A DNA stretch of 64,000 bases from Alopecurus myosuroides (lineage: Eukaryota > Streptophyta > Magnoliopsida > Poales > Poaceae), in NCBI GenBank assembly GCA_028641055.1, contig CM054062.1, forward strand, positions 182,713,958 to 182,777,957, read 5' to 3'. Below are positions 44,966 through 56,633 of this stretch, piece after piece. The number at the start of each line of letters is the position of its first letter. Positions within the stretch are counted from its first letter, which is position 1. A program made the position numbers and the translations under genes. Under the pieces are notes generated by a model, which was not told the DNA's origin, searched no databases, and worked only from the letters and a program-made list of their open reading frames with translations.

Positions 44966-45210
44966 GAGAGCATCTTTTAATATGTTTTCTGAAAGCCATA
45001 TTCATAGCACTAGCATTAGGACAACTAAAAAGATTTTGTAAGAACTTAATCACTTCAGTTATGTTGCAATCATCAAAGTCAAGATCATTTTTATCAAAGA
45101 TAATGGGACCATTGTCTCCCATGTTTCTAAAAATTTCAGCACTTTTATCAGGAACATTTTTAGCAGTTTTGCATTTTTACTAGCAGAAGTGGGAGTGTTT
45201 CCAACACCAA

Positions 45211-45555
45211 TTACTTTACCATTGATAGTAGAGGGTTTTCTAGCATGAGAAGGTTCAGTTTTACTAGTGGTGGTAATGGTGCAAACATTAGCTTATTATA
45301 TTTTCTAGCTATTTCATCTTCTCTTTCCCATCTAGCATGCAATTCAGCTAACATTCTAACATTGTCATCAATTCGAATATGGATAGCATTCAAAGTTTTA
45401 ATTTCTTTAACATCATGAGGCATAACCTTTAGTTTCAGAAAATCAACATCAAGAGCAAGGCTATCAACTTTAGAAGCAAGAACATCAATTTTACCGAACT
45501 TTTCCTCAATATATTTATTAAAAGCAGTTTGTGTTGTCGTTATAGGACTTACCAT
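45211..45555 (-). pseudogene. Middle segment of the gag of the minus-strand gypsy element
   Basis: A 114-residue frame with helical, charged sequence (KFGKIDVLASKVDSLALDV) typical of the region between capsid and protease in this group. It is out of frame with its neighbours, showing at least two indels or stops in the polyprotein. Confidence 0.6.
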
Positions 45556-45681
45556 GTTCTCAAGATCAGAGGGTAAACTTTTGTTGCCGTTATAGGATTG
45601 CCATAAGCATTGCTATTATTAGGAGGATATGTCCTATAATTGTTGCTACCAAAATTACTCCTACAAGCACAGGTGTTGAAA

Positions 45682-46383
45682 TTAATTTTTTTTAATGAAG
45701 TTCACATCAACATGCTCTTCTTGAGCAACCAAAGAGGCTAAAGGAACATTATTTGGATCAATAGGAGCATGACCATTCACAAGCATAGACATAATAGCAT
45801 CAAGTCTCTCATTCAAAGAGGAGGTTTCTTCAACATAATTTACCTTCTTACCAGTTGTAGCTCTCTCAGTGTGCCACTCGAAATAATTTACCATCATATC
45901 ATCGAGAAGATTTGTTGCTAACCCCAAGGTCATGGACATAAAGGTTCCTCCAGCAGCTGAATCCAGAAGGTTCCTTGAAGAAAAATTGAGGCCTGCATAA
46001 AAAGTTTCCATGATCATCCAAGTAGTCACTCCATGAGTGGGACAATTCTTTACCAAAGATTTCATTCTTTCCCAAGCTTTAGAAACATGCTCATTATCAA
46101 GTTGCTTAAAATTCATGATGCTACTTCTTAAAGAAATAATCTTAGCAGGAGGATAATATTTTCCAACGAAAGCATCTTTATACATAGTCCAAGAATCAAT
46201 ACCATTTCTAGGCAAAGCTAGCAACCATTCTTTAGCTCTTCCTCTCAAAGAGAAAGGAAACAATTTCAGTTTAATAATATCTACATCAACATCTTTATAT
46301 TTTTGCATCTCACATATTTCAACAAAATTATTAAGATGGGAAGCAGCACCATCAGTACTAACACCAGAAAATTGCTCTCTCAT
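45682..46383 (-). pseudogene. Gag capsid domain of the minus-strand gypsy element
   Basis: The 233-residue frame contains the retrotransposon gag domain: FPFSLRGRAKEWLLALP, then WTMYKDAFVGKYYPPAK, then ETFYAGLNFSSRNLLDSAAGG. It matches Athila-type capsid proteins I know. The natural start is upstream (an ATG near 46517), but a frameshift in between breaks the link. Confidence 0.82.
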
Positions 46384-46683
46384 AAAAAGGTTTAACAGGG
46401 CACGTTTAATCTCATAAAAATCAGCAGTAGGAGCAGGTGGAGCAATAGGTGTGCTAATAAATCATTGTTGTTGGTGCTAGTAAAGTCACACAACTTAGTG
46501 TTCTCAGGAGTAGTCATTTTAACAAGACTAAAAACAGGAATAAAACTACAGCTAGAATAGGAACTAATTTTTTTGTGTTTTTGATAAAGAGTAGAAAACA
46601 AGACAAAATAAAATAAACTAAGCAAAACAAAAACAATGTAAAGAGATTGGAAGTGAGAGACTCCCCTTGCAGAAATTCTCTTT

Positions 46684-46702
46684 GTCCCCGGCAACGGCGC
46701 CA
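46684..46702 (-). other. Primer-binding site of the minus-strand gypsy element
   Basis: On the minus strand TGGCGCCGTTGCCGGGGAC follows the LTR by about 11 bases. This is the standard primer-binding site of Triticeae Athila-type elements. Confidence 0.85.
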
Positions 46703-46713
46703 TAAAACTAGCT

Positions 46714-48290
46714 TGATGGTGCAGATCTTGCACTCGTTGGGAGACCCCAAGAGGAAGGTATGATGAGCACAGCAACAGTTTCCCCTCAGTAAGAAACCAA
46801 GGTTTAATCGACCAGTAGGAGGAAGGAGTAACTTTAGAAGGTTGAAGCAGCTGAGATGGCAGGGCACACTACCGGTTCAGAAGCAACATGGAACCTACAC
46901 AACACAATCAAATCACTTTGCCCAAACGAAGCAGTGAGGTTGTCAATCTCACCGGTTTTGCTGAACACAGTGAGGTTAAAACGTATGGTGTGGAAAACAG
47001 TAAGAAAGCAATATGAGAGCAGTATGAAAGCAATAGGTGTTTTATCAGTAGGAGGAAAAAGGACCGTAGTCCACAGTTCACTAGTGGTGTCTCTCCGTGA
47101 AAGATAAATAACATGTGTGGTGAACAAATTACAGCTGGGCAATTGACAGAAATGAAGGCCGCACCGTAGTGCATATGCAAGACATAAAGATTACTATGTG
47201 ATCCATGCGAGCGTTACAACAAGATACATAGACCGTTATCCAACTGCATCTATGACTAAAAATCCACCCTCTGAATATCATCCGAACAAACGTTGGGTAT
47301 TAAGTTGCAAGCAACAGATAACCGCAGTAAGAAAAGTGTGTAATGTAAACAATAACATCATCCTTAGACAAAGCATTTTTGTTTTCTCCCTAATGGCAAC
47401 ATCACATCCTCCATCCGTCACGTTTCTGTCACTCGAGCACAAATGAAAAGGAGGCATGAACCCACTATTGAGCATAAATACTCCCTCTTGGATTTACCAG
47501 CATCTACTTGGCCAGAGCATCTACTAAAATCGGAGAGCATGCAAGATCATAAATAACATAAGCATGAAGATAACATGATAGATTCACAATCATAAGACAT
47601 AACATTCATTAGATCCCAGTAAACACAACATGTAGCATTACATAAAGATGATCTTGAGCATGTTAGGCAGCTCACAAGATCTAAACATGAGGTACAAAGT
47701 GGAGAGAACAACTATCTAGCTACTTCTATGGCCCTGTAGTCCAGGGATGAACAACTCACGCATCACTTTGTAGGGGGGCATGGTGGTGTAGACCCCTCCG
47801 GTGATGATTTCCCCCTCCGATAGGGTGCCGGGGAGAGCTCCAGAACCCTCCCGGTCTCGGGATGACGGTGACGGCGGCCTCGGGTGTTTCTCGCGTAAAA
47901 GTGGGATATATTAGGGTTTACGTCTCGGGGGTATTATATAGGCGAAAGAGCAAAGGCGGTGGAGTCCTGGGGGCCATAACACCCCCTGGAGCGTCCAAGG
48001 GGGCACGCCACCATATGGTGTGGCCCCCCTGAGGGTCTCTTCGGGACTCCGTGGAACCTCCGGGATTTCTAAGACTTTCGGGCTTCGAATTTTGCAATTT
48101 TGAGAATATTTCTGGAACAAATTTTCTGAACTAAAAACATCAGAAAACAGGGAACTGGCTCTGTGGCATCTTGTCAATAGGTTAGTCCGAAAAATCGATA
48201 AAAATGACATAAAGTGTATAGCAAACATGTGGGAAACAATAAGAAAACAACATGGAACATCGTAAATTAAGGATACATTTATGACGTATA
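46714..48290 (-). repeat. 5' LTR of the minus-strand gypsy element
   Basis: On the minus strand it runs from near ACGTCATAAATG at about 48285 to TGCACCATCA at 46714. The expected terminal TGAT is degraded at the 48290 side, where a Harbinger terminus begins. A TATA-like TATATAAT is at 47933-47940 on the minus strand. Open frames on either strand here are not genes. Confidence 0.8.
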
Positions 48291-49276
48291 TGTGCGTTTG
48301 ATTCGTGTCACAAAGTGGAATAGGACGGGTCCGACCTGTTCCGAGAGGTGATTCCCGCGTTTGGTTGGATAGTAGAACCGGAACCTAGTCGTTCCCCCCG
48401 AACGACATATTCGCTAGAGATGCGGAAGTAGGTCGTCCCACCGAATCGAAGGAACCACCACGTTTCAAACCAATTAAGCGAAAAAACCAAATCGCACCCA
48501 TGCACAAACCCTTACCGTCCCGCATCCCTCCTCTCACCCCTCACCCCTGACGGCGCCAGTTTCTCCCAGCCCGCATCGCATCGAGCAAGGCAGGAGAAGA
48601 GAGAGCGATTCTGGCAATGAGAGAAGGAGCAGGGCCAGGAGAGGAGGAGCCAGGTCGGCGGTCGAGCAAGGTCAGAGGGAGGAGGTAGCAGCAAGGGCGG
48701 CGGCGGTCGAGCAAGGTCCGCGGCGGCAATGGAAGGTACGATTCCCGCAGGTTCCCCTCCGCTCCTCCCCTACCATCCACATGCAATAGGAGTAGTATTA
48801 CTCTGGAGCTTCGATTTAGATCGGATCCACATGCACCGACCCACAAGTGACTGACCACTTCTAACCAAGTAATCATACAATAATTAAGGAGAAAACGACC
48901 AGTGGACATAATTATCAGATCCGGTTCAACTGGCCGATCTCTATCTCTGAGAAAAAAAATAGACATGTAGTTGTGTGCACTGATTCCTCACGGCTTTCAT
49001 GTATGATACTGAAAAAATTAATGTGGTGACAAGTGTTTGGTGATTGGATGAGAAGATTGAGAGTAGAGGATTAAAATCAAATTGTTGGTTGGGTGATTCG
49101 CTGAGATATTGAGAAGAGAGGATTACAATTAATAAACACATATGTTTTTCTTGTTTTGCATGTTCTTGTTGTTTGTTGTTGTCCATTATATATGCAATGC
49201 TTAAAAATATTTAGGTGCTACAATTTGATAGAACAAATGCATTGTAGATGGTCAAGATCATGACTAGAAGGGAAAA

Positions 49277-49428
49277 ATGGCTAGGGGAGCTGCTGTTTTC
49301 ATGACCCTTGCTGCAGCGGCTATCATTGTTCGTGTTATTGTAAGGAAGAGAATACCCCGTATTATTGTCGCACCCGGACTTCTAGAGGATACTCGCAGTT
49401 CCGTTGAACAGTAGTTGGTTGGATTATG
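49277..49428 (+). pseudogene. N-terminal exon of the Harbinger transposase, left of the insertion
   Basis: ATG at 49277 opens 45 codons with a hydrophobic stretch (AAVFMTLAAAAIIVRVIV) to a TAG at 49412-49414. The frame continues past the stop to the insertion point at 49428, and sequence resumes at 54095 after the ATTATG duplication. The link to the downstream transposase exons is inferred from position. Confidence 0.4.
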
Positions 49429-52400
49429 GGGCTTACCGGCACCCGCATCTCTTACGAGTAGGCCAACACACGTATGTGTGACAACCAACCCCTATCTGTT
49501 CACCGTCTACGTAAACCATCCCATAGAAATCAGGATACTTCCATTGACGTACTTCAAACCATACACACATGGTACGTCAACGGCATTTGAACAAGTGATA
49601 TCACAACAGATCTCTAAGACACAAAAGATTGAAATAAGTTGCAAATAGCTCTCATTAGAGCAGAGATAGCAAATACAATCATCCAGAGGACACATGTCCC
49701 AACATATCATCATTACATCACAGCGGAAGCATTCAACATGTTTGAGTACAGACAAGAACCAAATAGGCCTAAGAGGCCGGAAACGAAAAGACGGAGCCCA
49801 TCCACGAAGTCTCGGATCCTGCCCGGGTCCGCTATCAACTCGTCAGCAGCCTCGTCATACTCCACGTAGTAGCCACCATGGGGATCCTCGGAAACGTAGT
49901 CTGCGGAAACCACAGCCCCAAAGGGGTCAGTACATAAACGTACTGGCAAGCAAGACTCACAGTTCACCAAAGTGTAACCCGTCAACACCAAGCACAGAAG
50001 CTTTGGGTTCAACGGAAGGAAGGGGATAAAAAAGATGCTGCAACTGGCTGCTCTAACCAACTACAGAGTTTCTACCACTTCCGGCTAAACAGAAAGAAGA
50101 TAAGATAGCGTATCGTAACCAACTAATAACTAACTCCCAAACAAACCCATCCTAGATCTCGCCCCTTATCCAAAGAAGCAATCTGAGGATAACTCACACC
50201 GTTGGATTAATGATGGTTCAAGTTATTGTGTCAATAAGACTATTACTAGTCAAGTTATCATTAGTTAGGTGTAAGTTGTTCTGAGTACTTGTTAGCCAGT
50301 ACTTTCACCAAGTAATCCATAACCGCGGAAAACACGGCTTCTCGAGAAGATTTATCCCTGCAGGGGTGCACCAATTTGGCCGTACACGTAAGAATAACCC
50401 GCCAGATGGGAAGGCCTTTCCCACCAAGCGGGGCACTCAACACAACTCAACTCTTCTTCGCATCAAGCCCAAAGAACCCCGTGCAATTGAGCGCACGGCT
50501 AATCAATCCCCACGAAGAAAAGTGGACCCTCATAGCACTCTAAGAACGTGTCTCCCTAAATGCCGACTACAAAAGTTCCACCCTGGCGCCAAGGGTTCGC
50601 ACCTGCATATGCATGCGGCAAATGGAAAACCCGAACTAAATGAGGCGATTTGGACGAGATGCGAATCGAATCAAATTGAGGGGGGCGCCCATACACGCTT
50701 CCCACATGCGGTTAGTGCGCTCATCATGGATCAGTAGACAAGACCCTTTTCCTAATTTGGGTCGACACTAGCAGGCCTCAAAACCACGCCGAGCCTCCTG
50801 CCGGTGCCTTATCATCAGATTATTATTACCCAAAATTAACAGGTTGTTGTTTAACATCGAGCCCCAGAACATAATAGAATATGATAACAGAAAGTAACGG
50901 ACATCAGACTCGAGCAAAAACAACCCTAGGCATGCTAGTAAGACACGGCTCAAACAACGGGGTCATGGGAGTGGAGGTGAGGCAATATTAGGGTTAAAGG
51001 ATACATGTGATAGGTTCGTAACAGAAGCAACGATTCATAGGGCTAGCAGAATAGACAACGGAAAGTATCGGTATCCAATGTTGAAAGGAACACAATGGTT
51101 CATGTGAGTGAATACTTGCCTGCAAACTCAGTAGCCTGGTACTGAGCTAGATCCTTAGAAGGGGGTGTCGTAAGTATCGTCGGTCTCAACGTCGTCGTTT
51201 ATCCGAGAAGAAGCAAACAAACAACGCAGAGAGACAAATAATCAATAACATGGCATAGTGCACAAACATGGGATGATGCATGACCATTTAATTGATGCAT
51301 CAAAATAACTAGTTGACATGGTATCATAACATGATTAAATGGACGCACATGCAACTTGGATTGCATATGGAAAGCCCATGAATTATGGTTGAATTAATTG
51401 TTTTACAACTAACCAACAGGTGTAAATGGATTAGCATGATGCATGGATGAGGAAAACAGAAAAATAACAACAATATAAACAATTTGGAATAAGGTTTATC
51501 AAGTTTGGAATTCTATTTATTAAGTTATGGAATTTTGGTTCCTTAAAGGTGTTACAGAAGCATTTGTTGTTTTCATCAATTTTAATTGTTCAAATTAGAT
51601 AACAAAGTTCATATTTGGAAAGAACACCAAATTTAGGTGGATTACATGTTTCACTTATTGAAAAAGGATTTGGAATAATTTACTTATGAATTAAACAAGT
51701 TTGAACAAGATTTAAATGAATTTAATTCAAGTTTGAAATTATTTGAAGTTTTATTTGTTCAAAACATCAAACCAAATTCATATTTGAAAAGATTATACTT
51801 TTATGGGTTGAAAACATATTTTATAGGTTCAAAAAGAAATTAATTTGATCAAGTTATGAATTTAACAATATTAAATGATTTAAACAAGATTTAAATCATT
51901 TAACCAATTTTAATTATCCAAAACATGGAACAAATTTTATATTTGGAAAGGTGGTTTAATTTTGCATGGAAAACATATTTTATTTGTTGAAACTGGATTT
52001 AAAATGAGCAAGTTATTATTTTGGCAATTTTAAATGCATTAAACAAGAAACAGTTGTTTTCAGCAAGTTAAATTATTCAAAACAGAAAACAAAGTTGATA
52101 TTTGGAAAGTACATGAAAAGTTGATTGGAAAACATATTTAGTTTGTGGAATTTGGAATTTTTATGCCCAAGTTATGATTTTTGCAAAATTAAGTGAATTA
52201 AACAAGTTTTCAAATATTGCACCAATTTAAAATATTCAAAACAGTAAACAAATTTTATATTTGAATAGAGGATTCAATTTGGTACAGAAAACATATTTAA
52301 AAAGTTGAATTTGGAGTTAAGATTAATTAGTTATGCAATTTACAAGTTTAAGGTGCAATTCTGCCATTTTTAGTACAGCTAGGGACTTAGGAAAAATAAA

Positions 52401-54094
52401 CAGGGACTTAGAAAGAAACTGCAGGGACCTATGTGTGATTTCTGTGACGTTTCTGTACCAAAACAAAAGGAAAAAAAAGATGGGTTTTATTGCGGGAGGG
52501 GGGACTCGAACCCAAGCCCTCCCGCTGCGCGCGCTGGGGTGCTAACCAATGCGGTAGTGTGCTGTTTCTTGTCAGGAAGGGGTGGCGAGGGGGGTATGAG
52601 GTGTGGCAGCGGGCTTAACTGAACTGAAACTGTTCATTCCTCTCTGTACGTCGACAGAGACAGATGCATCGACGGCAGCGGTGCTCGCCGGAGGGCGCCG
52701 TGGGGTGCTGCGCGTGGGCGTGCTGCTGCGGGGTGTGCGGTGTGCCGTGGTGCAGAGGAGGAGGGAAGGGGAGCGAGGATGCTCACCGAGGAAGGAGCGC
52801 AGAGGGAGGAGCAGGTCGTGGCAGCGGTGGCGAGCAGAGGGCGACGGCGATAGGAGGTGGTCGGCGGCGGCGCTCCGGTGCCCCCCGGCCCGCGCCGAGT
52901 GGTGGAGGAGGGAGAGGGCGGCCGGGGGGTTCCATTCCCGGCCCTAGCATGGACGGAGGGGGACCCTCCCGGCGGCGATCGCCGGAGCAAAAGGAGGGGA
53001 ATTTCGGTGGGTTCAGTTACAGAGAGTTGCAGAACAAAGAGGAAGAGGGTGGGAGGAGAGGAAGAAGATTGGAGGCGGGGAGAGGGAAAGAGGGAGGTAG
53101 GAGGCTAGGGCAGAGGGAACCCTAGGGCTAGGGGTCGAGTTATAGGGGGAGGGAGGTGGTCGCAGCCGTTGCTGCTCCTCTGAACATTACGTGGACACGA
53201 TGGATGCGATCCGTACCGAGGTAGAAGAAAGAGGGGGTCGAAGGGGTATGTGCTAAGGGGAGTTGGGCTGGGCCTGGTGCTCTCTCTCTCCCTTTGTTTT
53301 ATTCTTTTTGTTCTATTATATTTTTTTTTGTGCTGAATAGAAATAGGAAGAGAATGAGGGTTTTTGGGTTAGAAATTTTTAGGGAAATTTTTGTAACAAC
53401 TCCTTATTTGGAATAGCAACATGTGCAAGCTTGGGTTTCCAAATATTTCAAAATATTTTGATGGTTGTAAATTGGTTGAACCTTGAATGAAAATTGAGAT
53501 TAAGTGATTTATTAAAAACAACACTTAAATAGTTTGATCCTTATAATTTAATTGAAACAAAAGGATTAGAAATGTGTTGTAATTATCATTAATTCCAAAA
53601 GGTTGCTGTTTGGGAAAATGTGATTTGAATTTGGAAGCAATTTGAATTAAGTGAGTTATTAAAAGCCAATTTTAATAGTTTGAACCTTAAGGTTTAATGG
53701 AAACAAATGATGGAGTGTTTTGTCATTTTCATAATTTTCAAAAGGGGTTGATGTTTTGTAAATTAATTGAATTTGCAAACGGTTTGGTATTAAATGAATT
53801 TTTGTTAACACAAAACAACAGTTTGGAATCACAACTTTTATGGAAACAAATGATTGTTTTGATTTGAAATATCATTTTGGAAATTGTAACATCACAAGTA
53901 TGAAACAAAAGGTTTGAAATTCAAATAGAAAACAAAGGAAAACAAATGAAAACAGTTGGAAAACAAAGCAAAACAGAGGAAAACAAATGGAAAACAAGCA
54001 AAACAAATGCAATGAACATGATGCCATGATGCAAAACATAAAATAACAGAGAGCAAACATTCTAATGGCTATTTTTCATACTTGGGATGTTACA
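49429..54094 (-). mobile_element. 4.7-kb LTR-like insertion (solo LTR or large derivative), minus strand
   Basis: ATTATG is present on both sides (49423-49428 and 54095-54100) and the Harbinger sequence rejoins across it. The right end, read on the minus strand, is TGTAACATCCCAAG, a typical LTR start. The left end is GGGGCTTACC, so one base of a TG terminus may be lost. No protein domain is found in 4.67 kb. The length and lack of coding fit a solo LTR of a LARD-type element such as Sukkula, but the family is not proven. It contains AT-rich stretches with TTTGAA-type repeats (51480-52340 and 53400-54060) and a GC-rich block (52600-53170) whose open frames look fortuitous. Confidence 0.65.
52490..52566 (-). 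other. tRNA-like segment with Pol III A- and B-box-like motifs
   Basis: On the minus strand CCGCATTGGTTAGCAC resembles a tRNA D-arm (A box) and GGTTCGAGTCC is a perfect B box. The two are about 35 bp apart, as in tRNA genes. GGG and CCC flank the TTCGAGT loop as a short T-stem. The anticodon arm is a GC-rich run with no clear anticodon, so this is not a functional tRNA gene. It lies inside the LTR-like insertion. Confidence 0.6.
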
Positions 54095-54183
54095 ATTATG
54101 TATGGCCCGATGCATGGAAGAAATCGGATCCGAATTGATTATTTGAACCAAAAAAATTGGCAATGCGATGTGACGTGTAAAAT

Positions 54184-55231
54184 ATGTTAAGGTTTGATAG
54201 AGCACCATTCTTCCGATTGTGTGATATATTGAGGGATCGCAAGTTTTTAAAGCATAGCATTCATGTTCGAGTGGAGGAACAAGTTGCGATGTTTTTACAT
54301 ACTGTTGGGCATAACCTTCGGAATAGGGTTTTTGCAAGAAATTGTGGTAGATCATTCTACACAATAAGTATATATTTTAGGATAGTCCTTCATGCTATAG
54401 GAGAGTTGCGCAATGATTATATCAGGCCACCATCATTGGAGACCCCAACAAAAATTGCAGGAAATCATCAATTTGACCCATATTTTAAGGTATTTTCAGA
54501 AACTATTCCTTAGCATATAGACTTTCCAATATGAAACTTAATATGTTCACCATATAGGACTATATTGGACCTATCGATGGTACACATGTGCGAGCATCTG
54601 CTACCAACAACGTGGAACCTTCTTTCCGTGGTAGAAAGCCCTTTACTACTCAAAATGTGATGGCAGCGGTTGATTTTGACCTTCGCTTCACATATGTGTT
54701 GGCTGGTTGGGAAGGGTCGGCACATGATGCAACCGTTTTAGCCAATGCATTAGGGAGTGAGAGAGGCCTACAAGTACCACAAGGTAAATTGGTGAGACCG
54801 AATTGTCCATATACTACCTAGTGCAAACCATTTTCACCAATTATTGTTTTCATTTGTTAGGAAAATACTACCTAGTTGATGCTAGTTATGGAGCAAAGAC
54901 CGGTTTCATGCCACCCTTTCGTGTTGTGAGGTACCATCTGAACAAGTGGGGTAGAAATCCGGTCCAGAACGAGAAAGAGCTTTTCAACCTTCGACACTCA
55001 TCTCTACGGGTGACGGTAGAGTGAGCTTTCGGTTCTCTCAAGAGGCGTTTCAAAAATTTAGATGATGCCAAAGTATTCTTTTCCTTTCCATATTATGCAC
55101 TCTCCCAATGGATTGATGATTTTATTATATCGGAAGTGACATGGACCACTCAACCAATTCGGATATCAAGGCAACAAGCAAGCGACCATAGGGCCATGGT
55201 AGCTTTAACGAAAGCAAATGTGGGAAGATAG
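54184..55231 (+). pseudogene. PIF/Harbinger DDE transposase, broken
   Basis: Three exons join in frame: 54184-54489, 54558-54783 and from 54861 on, with GT-AG introns of 68 and 77 nt. Exon 1 has VEEQVAMFLHTVGHNLRNR (helix-turn-helix region) and RPPSLETPTKIAGN. Exon 2 has the first catalytic Asp in PIDGTHVRA, then GWEGSAHDATVL. Exon 3 has the second Asp in YYLVDASYGAKTGF and the Glu in SSLRVTVE. The next codon is TGA (55022-55024) where Arg is expected before AFGSLKRRF; the frame then continues to 55231. A stretch normally found after KRRFK is also shortened. The protein would cut and rejoin the element's termini. Confidence 0.85.
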
Positions 55232-55299
55232 GCAAGGCATGTATGGAAATTGATGTGTGCAACATCCTTCATGTGGAAACAATGTATCTACCATTTTCT

Positions 55300-55695
55300 A
55301 AGTTGGAACCATGTATTTGGTATGTTGTAATGCATTTTATGCAACCTATTGATGGGCTGGATAGAAGTTCCATTTTATATGTTTGAACCATGTATTTGGT
55401 ATGTTATAATGCATTTTATGCAACCTATTGATGGTCTGGACAGAAGTACCATTTTCTATATTTGAACCATGTATTTGGTATGTTATAATACATTTTATGC
55501 AATCTATTGATGGGCTGCATGCTATTGATTGGGTGGACAGAAGTACCATTTTCTATATTTGAACCATGTATATGTGATGTTCTAGTACATTTTTTGCATG
55601 CTATTTATTGGCTGGACAGAAGTACCATTTTCTATATTTGAACCATGTATATGTGATGTTCTAATCCCGATTTTGCATTGTATTCATTTGTTGGA
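55300..55695 (+). repeat. Minisatellite between the two Harbinger genes, about five units near 79 bp
   Basis: GAACCATGTAT recurs at 55315, 55385, 55464, 55561 and 55640. Each unit continues with a GGTATGTT or GTGATGTT variant, ATTTTATGCA and TGGACAGAAGTACC. The last partial unit ends TTGGACAGAA directly before the ATG of the Myb-like gene at 55701 (the repeat phase reaches into the start context). Confidence 0.85.
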
Positions 55696-55700
55696 CAGAA

Positions 55701-56633
55701 ATGGACAATGTCGAAGTTAGTGCTACAAGTGGGAACACCGGTAAAACTGGGAAAGCTGTCTGTACCACCTCTATGACCAACATGATGATGAGATTTTTGG
55801 CTGACTTGGTTGCTAGTGGGAAGAGAACTTCGAGTGGTTCCAAGAAGTGTCATCTTCATCAATATTCTACGGCTTTAAATGATCATTTCAAACTAACTAT
55901 CACCGGGGACCAAGTTGGCAACCATCTCAAGAAGTGGAAGAAGGTTTGGAGTAGGACAGTCCAATTGAAAAATTTAAGTGGAGCTCTATGGGATGAAGAT
56001 ACTTGCACTATTAGGCTGAGCGACGAACACTATGTGGGGCATTGTAAGGTAATATTATCATGAACATTACCATGCCATGTTTCGTCTACATTATCTAATA
56101 ATTTCTATGTTATTGTGTAGGACCACAAATCTGATGTGAACTACCTGAACACTCCTATCGAACACTATCATGCCATGGAGATCATGTTTGGAACAACTAC
56201 GGCTACGGGTCAATATGCTAGGTCCGGGAATGATGTCCTCTCTATTGACGTAGATGAAGAGGACAATGGTGAGGTGAACGTGTCACCTAATGTGGGTGAG
56301 TCATCTAACTCCCAGGGACCAAAGAAGAAGAAGGCTAAGGTAGTGCACATTGAGGATGATGCACTAGTGACCACTCTCAAAGATAGGTTCAAATTTGTAG
56401 CTAAAGCACTTGTGAAATCCGGAGGAGATGACGATAACATACCCGATGGCTTGTGGGATGCTTTGATGAACCTTAATGGATATGGCGAGGGACACATACC
56501 TCATTACTATGCTCATCTTGTTGACAATGCAAAGATTGCAAAAGCATTCATGACTCTTAGAAAAGACAACAAGTTGGTTTGGGTGTCTAGGTATGTGGAG
56601 AAGGTCTTTGGAGTGCGCTTTAATTTGAGTTGA
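55701..56633 (+). CDS. Myb/SANT-like protein of the Harbinger element
   Basis: Exon 1 is 55701-56048 (116 codons, donor GTAATA) and exon 2 is 56121-56633 (acceptor TTGTGTAG), in phase 0, giving 286 residues without a stop. Residues about 20-115 form a Myb/SANT-like domain with KRTSSGSKKCHLHQYSTALN, VGNHLKKWKKVW and LSGALWDEDT. A linker with DVDEEDNGEV, a basic patch KKKKAKVV and a C-terminal helical domain follow. In characterised Harbinger elements this partner protein imports the transposase into the nucleus and recruits it to the transposon ends. The gene looks intact while its transposase neighbour is broken. Confidence 0.85.

Larger units (their letters stand above)
3181..48290 (-). mobile_element. 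Minus-strand gag-protease gypsy element, split by nested insertions
   Basis: Read on the minus strand this element runs 5' LTR (46714-48290), primer-binding site (46684-46702), gag, protease, then a long non-coding 3' internal part at 43926-44488 and 3181-4778. The last two pieces were contiguous before the Angela-like element inserted with a 5-bp duplication. No reverse transcriptase, RNase H or integrase follows the protease, so the element looks non-autonomous (gag-protease only), as known for several Triticeae Athila-type families. Its 3' LTR is not in the window: at 3180/3181 it is interrupted by the plus-strand gypsy element. The right boundary abuts a Harbinger terminus. Confidence 0.75.

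Noticed and set aside
1790..48290. The LTRs at 1790-3180 and 46714-48290 as the two ends of one gypsy element
   Set aside because: They are in opposite orientation and only partly similar; each fits a different element.
50575..50600. TTGGCGCC-like word as a primer-binding site inside the LTR-like insertion
   Set aside because: It lies in the middle of the presumed LTR with no LTR edge beside it.
52490..52566. Functional tRNA gene
   Set aside because: The B box is perfect, but no acceptor stem or anticodon arm can be built and the A box is imperfect.
52603..53125. Overlapping GC-rich open frames of 83-153 codons in the LTR-like insertion
   Set aside because: They are overlapping Arg/Gly-rich frames on both strands in a GC-rich block, with no domain.
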